Source: Tepidibacter sp. (lineage in GTDB: Bacteria; Bacillota; Clostridia; Peptostreptococcales; Peptostreptococcaceae). Taken from it: 64,000 bases of DNA. Position 1 is the first letter of the stretch. Every line of letters begins with the position of its first letter. A model generated the notes under the pieces. The model was not told the origin of the DNA and did no database searches. It worked only from the letters and a program-made list of their open reading frames with translations. This document shows positions 19,346 through 29,471 of this stretch, piece after piece. The translations under genes and the position numbers were made by a program. The stretch spans positions 1 to 64,000 of the forward strand of contig NZ_JAOASI010000046.1 of NCBI RefSeq assembly GCF_025210165.1, written 5' to 3'.

Positions 19346-19367
19346 CTAGTCTAATAAAATAGAATAT

Positions 19368-19602
19368 GTAAATCCTAAGAAGTGGAGAGTAGGTATAATG
19401 ATTGTTTCAGCGAGCTGAAGTAGGTGTGAGTTCAGCAACATAGTTATATTGAACAAGAGCCACGGAGGAGATCTTCTGAAATAGCAGTATGAAGATTCGG
19501 ACCTATCGTTAAAGGATAATGAGTGGATATGAAACTATATCAACAAGAGTGGTAGCACGGGAATTTTACTCTCGTCTCTTATTTAAGAGACGAGAGTTTT
19601 TT
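19368..19602 (+). ncRNA. T-box riboswitch upstream of argGH
   Basis: A leader of ~235 nt with an AGAGTAGG-type stem I start, the T-box core GAGTGGTAGCACGGG (around 19548) and a strong terminator (ACTCTCGTCTCTT paired with its complement, 19568-19597, then Ts). Uncharged tRNA pairing with the TGG bulge would form the antiterminator. The presence of argG-argH suggests tRNA(Arg); GAACAAGAG at 19452 could hold an AGA specifier, but the codon choice was not proved by folding. Confidence 0.88.
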
Positions 19603-19692
19603 AATATAAAAAAAGCGCGCGCAAATAAAAATATGTCTAGCTAGATACCAAATTAAAATAATCTATTAAAAATTTTGAGGAGGAATCTATTT

Positions 19693-20928
19693 ATGAAAGA
19701 GAATATTAAGGAAAAAGTTGTTTTAGCATATTCAGGAGGTTTGGACACTTCTATAATAATACCTTGGCTTAAGGAAAACTATAATGCAGAGATAATAGCA
19801 GTTTGTGTTGATGTAGGTCAAGATGAGGATATGAGTGAAGTTGAGGTAAAGGCTATAAAATCAGGGGCAGCAAAAGCATATATTGAGGATTGTAAAGAAG
19901 AATTTGTATCGGAGTATATATACAAGGGAATAAAGGCTGGAGCTATATATGAAAATAAGTATCTTTTAGGAACAAGCTTTGCAAGACCTCTTATGGCTAA
20001 GAAGTTGGTTGAGGTTGCTCATAAAGAGGGGGCTAAGTATATTTGTCATGGATGTACAGGAAAAGGAAATGACCAAGTAAGATTTGAGGTTGGAATTGCT
20101 GCGGTTGATCCTAGTATTAAGATAATAGCACCGTGGAGAATATGGGATATAAAATCAAGAGAAGATGCTATAGATTATGCAAAATCAAAGGGTGTAGAGG
20201 TTACTGCAACAAAAGAAAAAATATATTCAAGAGATCAAAATATATTCCATATAAGCCATGAAGGCGGAGAACTTGAAAATCCAGAGAATGAGCATAATCC
20301 TGATGATATATACATGATGACAACGCCGCTTGATAAAGTTAAAGATAAAGCGAGCTATATTGAAATATATTTTGAAGAGGGAATACCTAAGAAGATAAAT
20401 GATGAAGAAATGTCTCCTGTTGAAATAATATCTTATTTAAATAAAATAGGTGGAGAAAATGGAATAGGAGTTATAGACTTGCTAGAGAACAGATTAGTAG
20501 GCATGAAATCAAGAGGAGTATATGAAACACCAGGTGGAACAATATTATTTAATGCACACAAAGAACTTGAATATTTAACACTGGATAGAGATACACTTCA
20601 ATACAAGCAGATAATAGCTCATAAATATTCACAACTTGTATATGATGGATTATGGTTCTCAACATTAAAAGAAAGCTTAGATGGTTTTGTTGATTCAACA
20701 CAAAAGACTGTTACTGGAAGTGTAAAATTAAAACTTTATAAAGGAAATATTATGATAGCTGGGATGAAATCTCCTTTTGCACTATATGATGAATCAATAT
20801 CATCATTTGAAGATAGTGATATGTATGATCATAAGGATGCAGAAGGATTTATAAACTTATTTAGCTTACCATTCAAAATAAAGTCAAATATGAAAAACAA
20901 CATTAAAAGTGAGGTAGGTGGCGTCTAG
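19693..20928 (+). CDS. argG: Argininosuccinate synthase
   Basis: A 411-residue ATP-dependent ligase joining citrulline and aspartate. The PP-loop signature AYSGGLDTS is near residue 13; [15 protein letters not shown]-like sequence ([17 protein letters not shown]) and EGGELENP follow as expected. A TTG at 19675 would put the SD inside the gene; GAGGAGG lies 8-10 bases before the ATG at 19693, which was chosen. Controlled by the T-box upstream and followed directly by argH. Confidence 0.96.
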   Translation: MKENIKEKVVLAYSGGLDTSIIIPWLKENYNAEIIAVCVDVGQDEDMSEVEVKAIKSGAAKAYIEDCKEEFVSEYIYKGIKAGAIYENKYLLGTSFARPLMAKKLVEVAHKEGAKYICHGCTGKGNDQVRFEVGIAAVDPSIKIIAPWRIWDIKSREDAIDYAKSKGVEVTATKEKIYSRDQNIFHISHEGGELENPENEHNPDDIYMMTTPLDKVKDKASYIEIYFEEGIPKKINDEEMSPVEIISYLNKIGGENGIGVIDLLENRLVGMKSRGVYETPGGTILFNAHKELEYLTLDRDTLQYKQIIAHKYSQLVYDGLWFSTLKESLDGFVDSTQKTVTGSVKLKLYKGNIMIAGMKSPFALYDESISSFEDSDMYDHKDAEGFINLFSLPFKIKSNMKNNIKSEVGGV

Positions 20929-22248
20929 ATGAAGCTTTGGGGAGGACGTTTTAAAACTGAAGAAAGTAAGCTTATGGAGGACTTCAATTCTTCATTGGAA
21001 TTCGATAAGGTCATGTATTTTGAAGATATAAGTGGAAGTATAACACATGTTAATATGCTTTTTAAATGTAATATATTAACAAAAAGTGAAGCTGATATTT
21101 TGATTAGAGGATTAAATGAAATATTAAAAGAAATAGAAGAAGGAATACTTAAAATAGAAGGAAACTATGAGGATATACACAGCTTTGTAGAGATAAATCT
21201 TGTAAAAAAAGTAGGAGATGTAGGTAAAAAACTTCATACAGCTAGAAGTAGAAATGACCAAGTTGCTGTAGATATGAAAATGTACACAAAGAAAAAAGTA
21301 TTAGAAATAGTAGATAGCATACAATATCTTCTAGATATTATAAAAGATAAAGCTGAGAAAAATAATTATATAATGCCAGGATACACTCATCTTCAAAGAG
21401 CACAAATAGTGACATTTAAATATCATTTAATGGCTTATTATAATATGTTTAAAAGAGATAAAAAAAGAATGATAAATTCTTTAAGTTTAATGAATGAGAG
21501 CCCGCTTGGATGTTGTGCTTTTGCTGGAACAACTTATAATATAGATAGAGAGTATACATCTGATTTGCTTAATTTTGATAAACCTGTTGATAATTTCTTA
21601 GATGGTGTAAGTGATAGAGATTATATTATAGAGATTACATCTAATATGAGTATAGCCATGATGCACCTTAGCAGACTTAGCGAAGAAATAATACTTTTTA
21701 GTTCTAAGGAATTTGAATTTATTAAAATAAGTGATGAATATTCAACTGGAAGTAGTATAATGCCTCAAAAGAAAAATCCAGATGCAGCAGAGCTTATAAG
21801 AGGAAAAACTGGAAGGGTATATGGAAGTTTAATATCTATACTTACAACTATGAAAGGTCTACCACTTGCATACAATAAGGATATGCAAGAAGATAAGGAA
21901 GTATTTTTTGATTCAACAAAAACAATACTTAGTTGTTTAAAGATTATGGCTAATATGATAGATACTCTTACAGTTAATAAAGAAAATATGATTAAAGCTG
22001 TAAAACATGGATTTTTAAATGCAACAGAGGTTGCTGATTATCTGGTAGATAACGGAATGGCTTTTAGAGATTCTCATAAAGTTGTTGGAAAGATAGTATT
22101 ATACTGCGAAAAAAAATCAATAGCTATAGAGGATATGAGCATTGATGAATTTAAAAAATTTAGCGACTTATTTGATGAATCTGTATATGAATTTATAGAT
22201 TATGAGAATATCCTTAAAAAAGGAATTAAGAAGGAAATATTAATTTAA
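20929..22248 (+). CDS. argH: Argininosuccinate lyase
   Basis: A 439-residue lyase of the fumarase/aspartase superfamily producing arginine and fumarate. LWGGRFK at the N terminus and the superfamily signature GSSIMPQKKNPD near residue 278 are diagnostic, as is HTARSRNDQVAVD. Its ATG abuts the argG stop (TAGATG), with an AGGTGG SD inside argG, so the two are translationally coupled. Confidence 0.96.
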   Translation: MKLWGGRFKTEESKLMEDFNSSLEFDKVMYFEDISGSITHVNMLFKCNILTKSEADILIRGLNEILKEIEEGILKIEGNYEDIHSFVEINLVKKVGDVGKKLHTARSRNDQVAVDMKMYTKKKVLEIVDSIQYLLDIIKDKAEKNNYIMPGYTHLQRAQIVTFKYHLMAYYNMFKRDKKRMINSLSLMNESPLGCCAFAGTTYNIDREYTSDLLNFDKPVDNFLDGVSDRDYIIEITSNMSIAMMHLSRLSEEIILFSSKEFEFIKISDEYSTGSSIMPQKKNPDAAELIRGKTGRVYGSLISILTTMKGLPLAYNKDMQEDKEVFFDSTKTILSCLKIMANMIDTLTVNKENMIKAVKHGFLNATEVADYLVDNGMAFRDSHKVVGKIVLYCEKKSIAIEDMSIDEFKKFSDLFDESVYEFIDYENILKKGIKKEILI

Positions 22249-22328
22249 AGATAAACATATTATTAAATACATTAAAAATAAAGACGTATAATCCAAATAA
22301 CAATTTTTTTGTATGAAAAATATTTTTT

Positions 22329-22514
22329 TCAGTAAATAGCCAAGAAAGGCTAGCAGTATCTACTTTCGGTATTTATAATAGCATCCTTACTCCTCTAGAT
22401 GTAATATCTCAAATCTTACTTGGAGTTCCTATGGCTTTATTATATGAATTTAGCATATTACTTTCGGTTATTATACACAAAAGGAAGCGAAAAATGCAAG
22501 ATTTTACAAATTAA
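22329..22514 (+). pseudogene. tatC C-terminal fragment (remnant)
   Basis: An open frame without its own start encodes about 61 residues ending at the TAA at 22512. It contains TPLDVISQILLGVPMALLYE followed by FSILLSVII, the hallmark last helix region of the twin-arginine translocase subunit TatC. A normal TatC has ~240 residues, so about three quarters are gone; the sequence just upstream holds a stop in frame. No other tat gene is seen near it. A terminator follows directly, probably the original one. Confidence 0.82.
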
Positions 22515-22546
22515 CAAATGTTTTTCATTGAAAAACATTTTTTTTT
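22515..22546 (+). terminator. Terminator after the tatC fragment
   Basis: AAATGTTTTTC pairs with GAAAAACATTT and runs into a T tract. Confidence 0.8.
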
Positions 22547-22724
22547 AAAATATAATTAATTAAAACCGCACTTTTTAGAATTATTAAAAAAATATTGCGT
22601 AGGTTGCAACGTAATATACCAAAGAAATACTAAATGAATAAAGAGAGGGGGAAGTTAGTCAAAACTTGCAACACTATAAAATAAACTTTACAAAGTTTTA
22701 TAAGGTTTTGGCAACGCCGAATAA

Positions 22725-24761
22725 ATGCTTAATAAGATATTAACAAGATTCACATTTAAATGGAAAATTATAGGTATTGTTTTAGCTTTATTTTTCATTT
22801 CTATTTTAAGTCTTATGTTTGCATCTATTAAAACAGTTAATGATAAGTTAGAAGATGAAATAACAAGAAGTGGTATTAAATTAGCTGAGAAGATAGAACA
22901 TGAGATAGGTGGAATTAAAGAGGTTGAAAATATGTTAGAAGATATAATAGATGACAAAATTATAACCTCTTCTTCGTTGCTTAAGTATATGGATATTAAT
23001 AATATTTCCAATGATAAGATAGTTCAACTGGTTTCTGATTTAGGAATATCAGAAATAAGTGTTATAGGTCCAGATAGAATTATAAATTACTCTAATGTTC
23101 CTGCTAATATAGGTTGGGAGTATCCAGTTGGACATGCTATGGATCCTGTATTTGATGGTAGCTCAGATTTTTATTTAGAGGAAGCCAGAGAGAATCCACT
23201 AGATGGAAAGTTTTATAAGTTTGGAGGGGTTAGCTTAGGCAATGGTTATTTCGTTCAAGCGGGTGTTTCTGTAGATATAATAGAAGAGTTCAAAAAAAAT
23301 GCTAATATCCAAAAGACACTTATAGAATCAACAAAGGATGAAGATATATTATATGCTTTACAAATTGATAAAACAGGATTAGCTATTGCTGGTACTGATG
23401 AATTTGTAGGCAAAAAATATGAAAACGATGTTACAAAATCAGCTGCTATAAATGGAAAAGCAGATGGGGAAAAATGGTTTGATAAAGATAAGGGGATTTG
23501 GGCATATGATGTACAAATTCCATTTCATGAAGATGGAAAACATATTGGTTCTATTAATGTAGGTTTATCGTTAGACTCTTTAACTAATGCTAAAAATGAT
23601 ATAATAAAAACTTCTATCATGCTATCATTAGTTATAATCTTATTAGTTGCTTTAGTACTATATTTTGTAATTGGGTATTCTATGAAGCCATTAAAAATAA
23701 CTTCTGGTCATATTCAAAAAATTGCACAAGGAGATTTTACAGAATCTATTGATTCAAATATATTAAAATATAATGATGAAATAGGATATATAGCTAAATC
23801 AGTTGAAACAATGAAGGCTGAATTAAATAGTCTTGTTAGTAAAATAAAAAATAGTTCAAATGCAATGACTAGTCAGTCAAATAGTCTGGCTGAAATTACT
23901 AATGAATCTAGTCAAGCTATGAGTGTTATTGCTGAATCAGTTGAACAAATAGCACTTAGTGCAACTGATCAAGCAAATGATGCTCAATCAGTTGCAATTA
24001 GCACAGAAAAACTAGGTGAAAAAATAAATGAATCTGTTGAGGTTATAAATGAAGCTGTAAGCTTGACAACTCAAACCGATGAAATATGTAAAGAAGGAAA
24101 TGTAATAATAACAGACTTATACGAAAAAACAGAAAATAGTAAAAAGAAGAATAGAGATGTGCATAATATTATCGAAGAAGTAAATGCAGCGACTGGAAAT
24201 GCAGAAAGTATTACAAAACTTATAACTCAGATTTCAGAACAAACTAATTTATTAGCTCTTAATGCAAGTATAGAGGCGGCTAGAGCAGGAGAAGCCGGTA
24301 GAGGATTTGCTGTAGTTGCGGATGAAATAAGAAAACTAGCAGAAAATACAGGAAATGCAACAAAAGATATAAATGAAATAATAAGCAATATACAAATAAA
24401 GGCAGTAAGTGCTGTAGGTATAATGAATGAAGTGGATCAAATGGCACAAAGTAATGACAAAGCTATTAATAATACAGGTGATGCATTTAAAAAAATAGAG
24501 CAAAAGCTAGAAAAACTTGTATCAAAAATAATGGAAGTAAGGCAAGTTAGTGGTGATATATCTGATAATAAAGAAATTATTATTGATGCTATACAAAACA
24601 TATCAGCAATAACTGAAGAAACATCGGCAAGTACACAAGAGGTTTCTTCTTCAGCAGAAGAGCAATTAGCTTCTATACAAGAGATAATGTCATTAACTAA
24701 AACATCAAATGAATTGGCAATAGAGCTACAAGAAAATGTTGAAAAATTTAAAGTTGAATAG
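22725..24761 (+). CDS. Methyl-accepting chemotaxis protein (chemoreceptor)
   Basis: A 678-residue chemoreceptor. First membrane segment ~13-35, extracellular sensor (Cache-like, with [20 protein letters not shown]) to ~288, second membrane segment ~290-312, HAMP ~315-365, signalling domain to the end. The hairpin tip is fully canonical ([20 protein letters not shown], then [17 protein letters not shown]), unlike the receptor at 1258. In-frame stop just before the ATG fixes this as the earliest start, yet no good SD stands at the right distance; GAGAGGGGGAAG at 22642-22653 is more than 70 bases away. Translation may depend on leader structure. Confidence 0.92.
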   Translation: MLNKILTRFTFKWKIIGIVLALFFISILSLMFASIKTVNDKLEDEITRSGIKLAEKIEHEIGGIKEVENMLEDIIDDKIITSSSLLKYMDINNISNDKIVQLVSDLGISEISVIGPDRIINYSNVPANIGWEYPVGHAMDPVFDGSSDFYLEEARENPLDGKFYKFGGVSLGNGYFVQAGVSVDIIEEFKKNANIQKTLIESTKDEDILYALQIDKTGLAIAGTDEFVGKKYENDVTKSAAINGKADGEKWFDKDKGIWAYDVQIPFHEDGKHIGSINVGLSLDSLTNAKNDIIKTSIMLSLVIILLVALVLYFVIGYSMKPLKITSGHIQKIAQGDFTESIDSNILKYNDEIGYIAKSVETMKAELNSLVSKIKNSSNAMTSQSNSLAEITNESSQAMSVIAESVEQIALSATDQANDAQSVAISTEKLGEKINESVEVINEAVSLTTQTDEICKEGNVIITDLYEKTENSKKKNRDVHNIIEEVNAATGNAESITKLITQISEQTNLLALNASIEAARAGEAGRGFAVVADEIRKLAENTGNATKDINEIISNIQIKAVSAVGIMNEVDQMAQSNDKAINNTGDAFKKIEQKLEKLVSKIMEVRQVSGDISDNKEIIIDAIQNISAITEETSASTQEVSSSAEEQLASIQEIMSLTKTSNELAIELQENVEKFKVE

Positions 24762-24770
24762 ATTTAATTA

Positions 24771-24798
24771 AAAAACATCTCGTTAGAGATGTTTTTTT
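24771..24798 (+). terminator. Terminator after chemoreceptor gene
   Basis: AAAACATCTC, a short GTTA loop, GAGATGTTTTTTT. Confidence 0.88.
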
Positions 24799-24871
24799 GT
24801 GTAGAAAATATAAACTTAGGGAAATATAATAATTAAGTTGAAGATTAGTTAATAATAACTTGGGAGGGTAT

Positions 24872-25978
24872 ATGGATAAAGAGATTATATCAGATAGAAA
24901 AGCTATAAGCATATATATAATATTTTTATCAGGAACTGCAATTATATATACAAGAGGAATACAGGCTAAACAGGATATATGGATAGCTTGTATACTAGGG
25001 CTTATTATGGCACTACCAGTTATATGTATGTATATAAGAATACATAATATATTTCCAAATAAAAACTTATTTGAGATTGTTGAAGTGTGCTTTGGTAAGA
25101 TAATAGGAACTATAATTATATTATTATATATATCATATGCTTATATTATAGCTGCTGTTATATTAAGAGAGTACTTAGAATTTTATGTAATAATAACAAT
25201 GCAACAAACACCAGGAATAGTACCAGCTTCCATACAGGCTTTTTTAGCAGCTTGGTTAGTAAAAGAGGGAATTGAGGTAATAGGAAGATGGTCAGAGCTA
25301 TTTTCATATATATTAATATCTTTTGTATTTATAACAATAGTACTATTATTAGCAGGTGGAGATATAGATATAAAGAATCTTAGACCTACTTTATATTTAG
25401 GTATAAAACCAATAATACAAGGAGCTTTTGCAGTATTTTCATTTCCTTTAACACAAGTCGTTGTTTTTATTGCTATATTTTCAAAATTAAAAACACAAAA
25501 CTCTTATTTTAAAGTATATACAGTAGGTACTATGGTAGGATTTATATTAATATTTTTAGTATTTGTAGCAAATGTTGCAGTACTAGGAAGTAATATATCA
25601 TCAGATAAATATTTTACATTGACTGTGACAGCATCAAGAGTGGACATAGGGCATTTTATACAGAGAATGGAAATAATAGCAAATACTATGTTTGTATTAG
25701 GAGGAGTACTAAAGCTTGGCATATTTACATTGCTTATATGTAAAGGTCTTAGTCATGTTTTTGGGTGTATAGAGTATCGGTTTTGGGTAATACCTGTAAC
25801 ATTACATATAATCAATTTAAATGTTTTTATATTTAAAGATATAATGGATATGGTCCAATGGCTAGATGAAATTATAGATTATTATCACTTATTTTTTCAC
25901 GTTATTATACCTATCATCATATGGATAGGGTGTGAGATAAAACACAAGAGAATGATTAAAAATAGAATAAATGAATAA
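24872..25978 (+). CDS. Orphan GerAB/GerKB-type spore germination permease
   Basis: A 368-residue membrane protein with about ten hydrophobic segments, of the endospore germination permease family (GerAB, APC superfamily), which binds germinant or transports it across the spore inner membrane. AISIYIIFLSGTAIIY at the start and the pattern of helices fit the family and length. A TTG at 24860 was rejected because it lies inside the SD (GGGAGGG). Normal receptors also have A and C subunits; neither gene flanks this one, so it may act alone or pair with subunits encoded elsewhere. A hairpin terminator follows. Confidence 0.85.
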   Translation: MDKEIISDRKAISIYIIFLSGTAIIYTRGIQAKQDIWIACILGLIMALPVICMYIRIHNIFPNKNLFEIVEVCFGKIIGTIIILLYISYAYIIAAVILREYLEFYVIITMQQTPGIVPASIQAFLAAWLVKEGIEVIGRWSELFSYILISFVFITIVLLLAGGDIDIKNLRPTLYLGIKPIIQGAFAVFSFPLTQVVVFIAIFSKLKTQNSYFKVYTVGTMVGFILIFLVFVANVAVLGSNISSDKYFTLTVTASRVDIGHFIQRMEIIANTMFVLGGVLKLGIFTLLICKGLSHVFGCIEYRFWVIPVTLHIINLNVFIFKDIMDMVQWLDEIIDYYHLFFHVIIPIIIWIGCEIKHKRMIKNRINE

Positions 25979-25980
25979 AG

Positions 25981-26022
25981 AATCCTGCATCTAATACCCT
26001 GGTTATTGAGTGCAGGATTTAT
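25981..26022 (+). terminator. Hairpin after the germination permease gene
   Basis: AATCCTGCA pairs with TGCAGGATT, followed by a T-rich stretch. Confidence 0.7.
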
Positions 26023-26140
26023 TTTATATACTAAGGTATTATAAAATGAATAAAAATTATTGGCATTTGACAATAATGAAAAGTAAGGGTATACTAAAAG
26101 TGGCATATGCCAATAAGTTTAAAACAAGGAGATGAAATAA

Positions 26141-26968
26141 ATGGGAGAATGCAATACTTGTCCAAGTAGTCAAACATGTTCTAAAGATAAAGATACATGT
26201 ATGTTAGAATACAATTCATTAAGCAATGTAAAAAATATTATAGGAGTTATGAGTGGTAAGGGTGGAGTTGGAAAGTCAACTGTATCGGCACTTATAGCAA
26301 AGCATTTGAGTGAAGAAGGATATAAGGTTGGTGTGCTTGATGCAGATATAACAGGACCTAGTATACCAAGGCTTTTAGGTGTTAGCAAAGAAAAGGTTAT
26401 GGTATCTGATAATGTTATGTATCCAGTTAAAACTAAAGATAATATAAGTGTATTATCTCTTAATTTATTAATGGATGAAAATCAACCTGTAATATGGAGA
26501 GGACCTATGATTGCAGGGGTTGTAAAGCAATTTTGGACAGATACATATTGGGCAGAACTAGATTATTTAATAATAGATATGCCTCCAGGAACAGGAGATG
26601 TAGCACTTACTGTTATGCAGTCGATTCCTATAGATGGAGTTGTAATGGTTTCTATTCCTCAGGATATGGTTTCTATGATAGTATCAAAAGCTGTAAGTAT
26701 GGCGAAACAAATGAATATAAATGTATACGGTGTAGTTGAAAATATGAGTTATATAAAATGTTCTGATTGTGATAAGAAAATAAGACTATTTAGTGATGAA
26801 GAAGATGATAAATTCTTGGAAAAAATGGATATTGAACTTTTAGGAGAACTTCCTATGGTTAAAAGTGTAAGTGGACTTGAGAAAAATACTGATGAGCCTT
26901 TAGATAAAGATGTTAAAGAAGTTATGGAAAATATATTTAGTAAAATATTAAATAAAGCTACTAATTAA
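26141..26968 (+). CDS. Mrp/NBP35-family ATP-binding iron-sulfur carrier
   Basis: A 275-residue P-loop ATPase of the Mrp/NBP35 family, scaffolds or carriers for iron-sulfur clusters. Features: an N-terminal cysteine pair region (CNTCPSSQTC), deviant Walker A GVMSGKGGVGKST (~36-48), switch region DMPPGTGD (~147), and a late CSDC pair that binds the bridging cluster in this family. First gene of a run of cluster-handling genes. SD AAGGAGATG. Confidence 0.92.
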   Translation: MGECNTCPSSQTCSKDKDTCMLEYNSLSNVKNIIGVMSGKGGVGKSTVSALIAKHLSEEGYKVGVLDADITGPSIPRLLGVSKEKVMVSDNVMYPVKTKDNISVLSLNLLMDENQPVIWRGPMIAGVVKQFWTDTYWAELDYLIIDMPPGTGDVALTVMQSIPIDGVVMVSIPQDMVSMIVSKAVSMAKQMNINVYGVVENMSYIKCSDCDKKIRLFSDEEDDKFLEKMDIELLGELPMVKSVSGLEKNTDEPLDKDVKEVMENIFSKILNKATN

Positions 26969-26980
26969 GGAGGTATTAAT

Positions 26981-27346
26981 ATGAATATAGCTGTGTCAGC
27001 TTTTGAAGAAAAGAAGGATGCTTTATTAGATAAGAGATTTGGAAGATGCAATTACTTTCAAATATATAATGAAAAAAAAGAACTAATAAAGGCTGTAAAA
27101 AATGAAGGTCAAATATCAGGTTCAGGTGCAGGTGTTTCAGCAGCACAGCAGATTATAGATGAAAATATAGATATTATTATAACTGGAAATTTAGGACCTA
27201 ATGCATTTAAGATACTTAAAAAGGCTAATATAAAGGCTTATAAATGTGATGAAATTTCTGTTGAAGAGGCTGTAGATATGCTAAATAAAGAACAGCTTGA
27301 AGAAATAGAAGTAGCTGGTAAGGCTCATCATGGCATGAATGTATAA
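26981..27346 (+). CDS. NifX/NifB-like cluster-binding protein
   Basis: A 121-residue protein of the dinitrogenase iron-molybdenum cofactor family. SAFEEKKDALLDKRFGRCNYF at the N terminus and GSGAGVSAAQQIIDENIDI in the middle are typical. It need not relate to nitrogen fixation: small NifX-like proteins accompany Mrp/MinD ATPases in many anaerobes, where they are thought to bind metal clusters. SD AAGGAGGT. Confidence 0.88.
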   Translation: MNIAVSAFEEKKDALLDKRFGRCNYFQIYNEKKELIKAVKNEGQISGSGAGVSAAQQIIDENIDIIITGNLGPNAFKILKKANIKAYKCDEISVEEAVDMLNKEQLEEIEVAGKAHHGMNV

Positions 27347-27358
27347 GGAGGAGTTATT

Positions 27359-28189
27359 TTGAATATAGCTGTGCTTAGTGGAAAAGGTGGAACAGGAAAA
27401 ACTACCGTTTCAACGAATATATCACTTGCATTAAATGCTAATTATATAGACTGTGATGTAGAAGAGCCTAACGGATTTTTATTTTTACAGCCTAATATAG
27501 ATAAAATAAAGAGTGTTTGGGTTGAATACCCTGATATAGAATATGATAAATGCACAGGATGTGGTGAATGTGTAAAAAACTGCAATTTCAATGCTTTAAT
27601 TAAGATAAAGGACGAAATAATGGTATTTGATAAATTGTGCCATTCATGTGGAGCATGTGAAATAGTGTGCAAATCTAATGCTATAAAGTATAACCTTAGA
27701 GATATTGGAAAAATAGAAGAGGGTAAAACATCAGAGATAAAATGTACTAGAGGTATTTTAAATATAGGAGAGCCTATGGCAGTACCTATAATAAAAAAGG
27801 TTCTATCTAGTATGGAAAATGATATAAATATAATAGACTGTCCTCCAGGAACATCTTGTAATGTAGTAAATTCTTTAAAATATGCAGATATGGCAATTTT
27901 AGTTACAGAGCCAACCCAGTTTGGGATTCACGATCTTAAGATGGCTGTTGAACTTGTTAGAATGTTTGATATACCATTTGGAATAGTTATAAACAAAGAT
28001 AATAAAGAAAACAATATAGCTAGAAGATACTGTGAAGATGAAAAGATAGATATAATAGGTAGCATTCCTTATAGCAAGGATATAGCCAAGGTATACTCAA
28101 GAGGAGAAATTTTATATGAAGACTTCAAGTATAAGAGTGTATTCGATGAAATAGCCCAAAGTATAAAGGGGGTGCTTTCATGGAATTAG
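27359..28189 (+). CDS. Ferredoxin-containing MinD-like ATPase
   Basis: A 276-residue P-loop ATPase with Walker A LSGKGGTGKTT at residues 5-15 and an inserted 2[4Fe-4S] ferredoxin domain (CTGCGECVKNC and CHSCGACEIVC, ~64-103). DCPPGTSC follows as switch motif. Begins with TTG, supported by AAGGAGGAG 7-8 bases upstream. Overlaps the next, similar gene by 10 bp; the two probably act as a heterodimer. Confidence 0.92.
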   Translation: MNIAVLSGKGGTGKTTVSTNISLALNANYIDCDVEEPNGFLFLQPNIDKIKSVWVEYPDIEYDKCTGCGECVKNCNFNALIKIKDEIMVFDKLCHSCGACEIVCKSNAIKYNLRDIGKIEEGKTSEIKCTRGILNIGEPMAVPIIKKVLSSMENDINIIDCPPGTSCNVVNSLKYADMAILVTEPTQFGIHDLKMAVELVRMFDIPFGIVINKDNKENNIARRYCEDEKIDIIGSIPYSKDIAKVYSRGEILYEDFKYKSVFDEIAQSIKGVLSWN

Positions 28190-29031
28190 TAGTTTTAAGT
28201 GGTAAGGGGGGAACAGGAAAGACTACAATTGCAACTGCTTTATGTGAAATCAATGAAAAAGTAGTCAGGGTAGATTGCGATGTAGATGCCCCTAATCTAT
28301 ATCTTTATTATGATGGAGAAGATATTGAAAATAGAGATTTTTTTAAAGGAAAAAAAGCTACTATAGATAAGTATTCTTGCACAGAATGTTTGAAGTGTGA
28401 GGATATATGTAGATTTAATGCTATAAAAAATTTAGATATAGACAAATTCTCATGTGAGGGATGTGGAGCATGCATTCATGTATGTGAACACGATGCTATA
28501 AAATTAGAGGATGAGAAAACTGCTCAAACCTTTATAACAAAGCTTGATAATGGAATAATATCAAGAGCTGAGATGGAAATAGGAAGTGATGGATCAGGAC
28601 TGTTAATATCAGATATAAGAAAGAATGCTAAAAAATTTAATGTGAATAATGATTTAGTTATAATAGATGCTTCTCCTGGTATAGGATGTCCTGTAATATC
28701 TTCAATAACAGGGGCTAATATGGCATTAATCGTTACAGAACCTACAAAATCAGGACTTGAGGACTTGACTAGAGTAGTTTCACTGTGTTCTCACTTTGGT
28801 ATATTTACTATGGTATGCATAAACAAATGCGATATAAATGAAGAAATGAGTTTGAAAATAAAAGAATTTATAAAAAATGAAAATCTTAAACTCGTTGGAG
28901 AGATTCCATACGATGAAACTGTAGTTAAATCTATAAATGAGTTAAAGCCAATAACTTTATATAAAGATAGTATTGCTAATAAATGCATACAAAATATGTG
29001 GTTAAATATTAAAAAATTAGGAGGAATTTAA
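28180..29031 (+). CDS. Ferredoxin-containing MinD-like ATPase (second copy)
   Basis: A 283-residue relative of the preceding gene: Walker A LSGKGGTGKTT, ferredoxin cysteines in CTECLKCEDICRF and CEGCGACIHVC, and a DASPGIGC switch motif. It begins inside the last codons of its neighbour, suggesting translational coupling and equimolar synthesis. Confidence 0.92.
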   Translation: MELVVLSGKGGTGKTTIATALCEINEKVVRVDCDVDAPNLYLYYDGEDIENRDFFKGKKATIDKYSCTECLKCEDICRFNAIKNLDIDKFSCEGCGACIHVCEHDAIKLEDEKTAQTFITKLDNGIISRAEMEIGSDGSGLLISDIRKNAKKFNVNNDLVIIDASPGIGCPVISSITGANMALIVTEPTKSGLEDLTRVVSLCSHFGIFTMVCINKCDINEEMSLKIKEFIKNENLKLVGEIPYDETVVKSINELKPITLYKDSIANKCIQNMWLNIKKLGGI

Positions 29032-29032
29032 A

Positions 29033-29389
29033 ATGAAAATAGCAGTTGCGAGTGATAATAAAATAGTTAGTGGACACTTTGGACATTGTGAGGGATTTAG
29101 AGTATATGAAGCAGAAGGTAATAAAGTTTTAAAAAGTGAATTTGTTGAAAATCCAGGACATAGACCAGGATTTTTACCTGTATTTTTAAAAGAACTAAAT
29201 GTTAATGTTATAATAGCTGGAGGTATGGGAGCTACAGCACAAGATTTGTTTAGAGAAAATAATATAGAGGTTGTAGTTGGTGCTAGTGGTCTTACTGATG
29301 AATCAGTACAAAACTATATAGATGGAAGCTTAAAATCAACTAATAGTGTATGTACAGAACATGCACATGAGGGAAATTGTAACGGTTAA
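29033..29389 (+). CDS. NifX/NifB-like cluster-binding protein (second copy)
   Basis: A 118-residue protein with the family features VASDNKIVSGHFGHCEGF and INVIIAGGMGATAQDLF-type sequence (VNVIIAGGMGATAQDLFREN). The C terminus adds a His/Cys-rich tail (CTEHAHEGNC), a possible metal site. Follows the second ATPase by 1 bp with an AGGAGG SD inside it. Confidence 0.88.
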   Translation: MKIAVASDNKIVSGHFGHCEGFRVYEAEGNKVLKSEFVENPGHRPGFLPVFLKELNVNVIIAGGMGATAQDLFRENNIEVVVGASGLTDESVQNYIDGSLKSTNSVCTEHAHEGNCNG

Positions 29390-29471
29390 ATCTATGAAAT
29401 GCCCCTGTATAGTTTGAATAATTAGTGGGTAATGATATAATTAAACATATACAGTACAGGGAGGTATAGCT

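Noticed and set aside
22560-22724. Possible cyclic-di-GMP riboswitch before the chemoreceptor
   Set aside because: The conserved aptamer sequences of class I and class II could not be found; kept only as a possible structured leader.
26494-26739. 81-codon plus-strand frame inside the Mrp gene
   Set aside because: Out-of-frame overlap entirely within a conserved ATPase gene; amino-acid composition is not protein-like.
26981-29389. Nitrogen-fixation cluster suggested by NifX-like proteins
   Set aside because: No nifHDK or nifB-type radical SAM gene is present; NifX-like proteins commonly accompany Mrp/MinD ATPases in non-fixing anaerobes.
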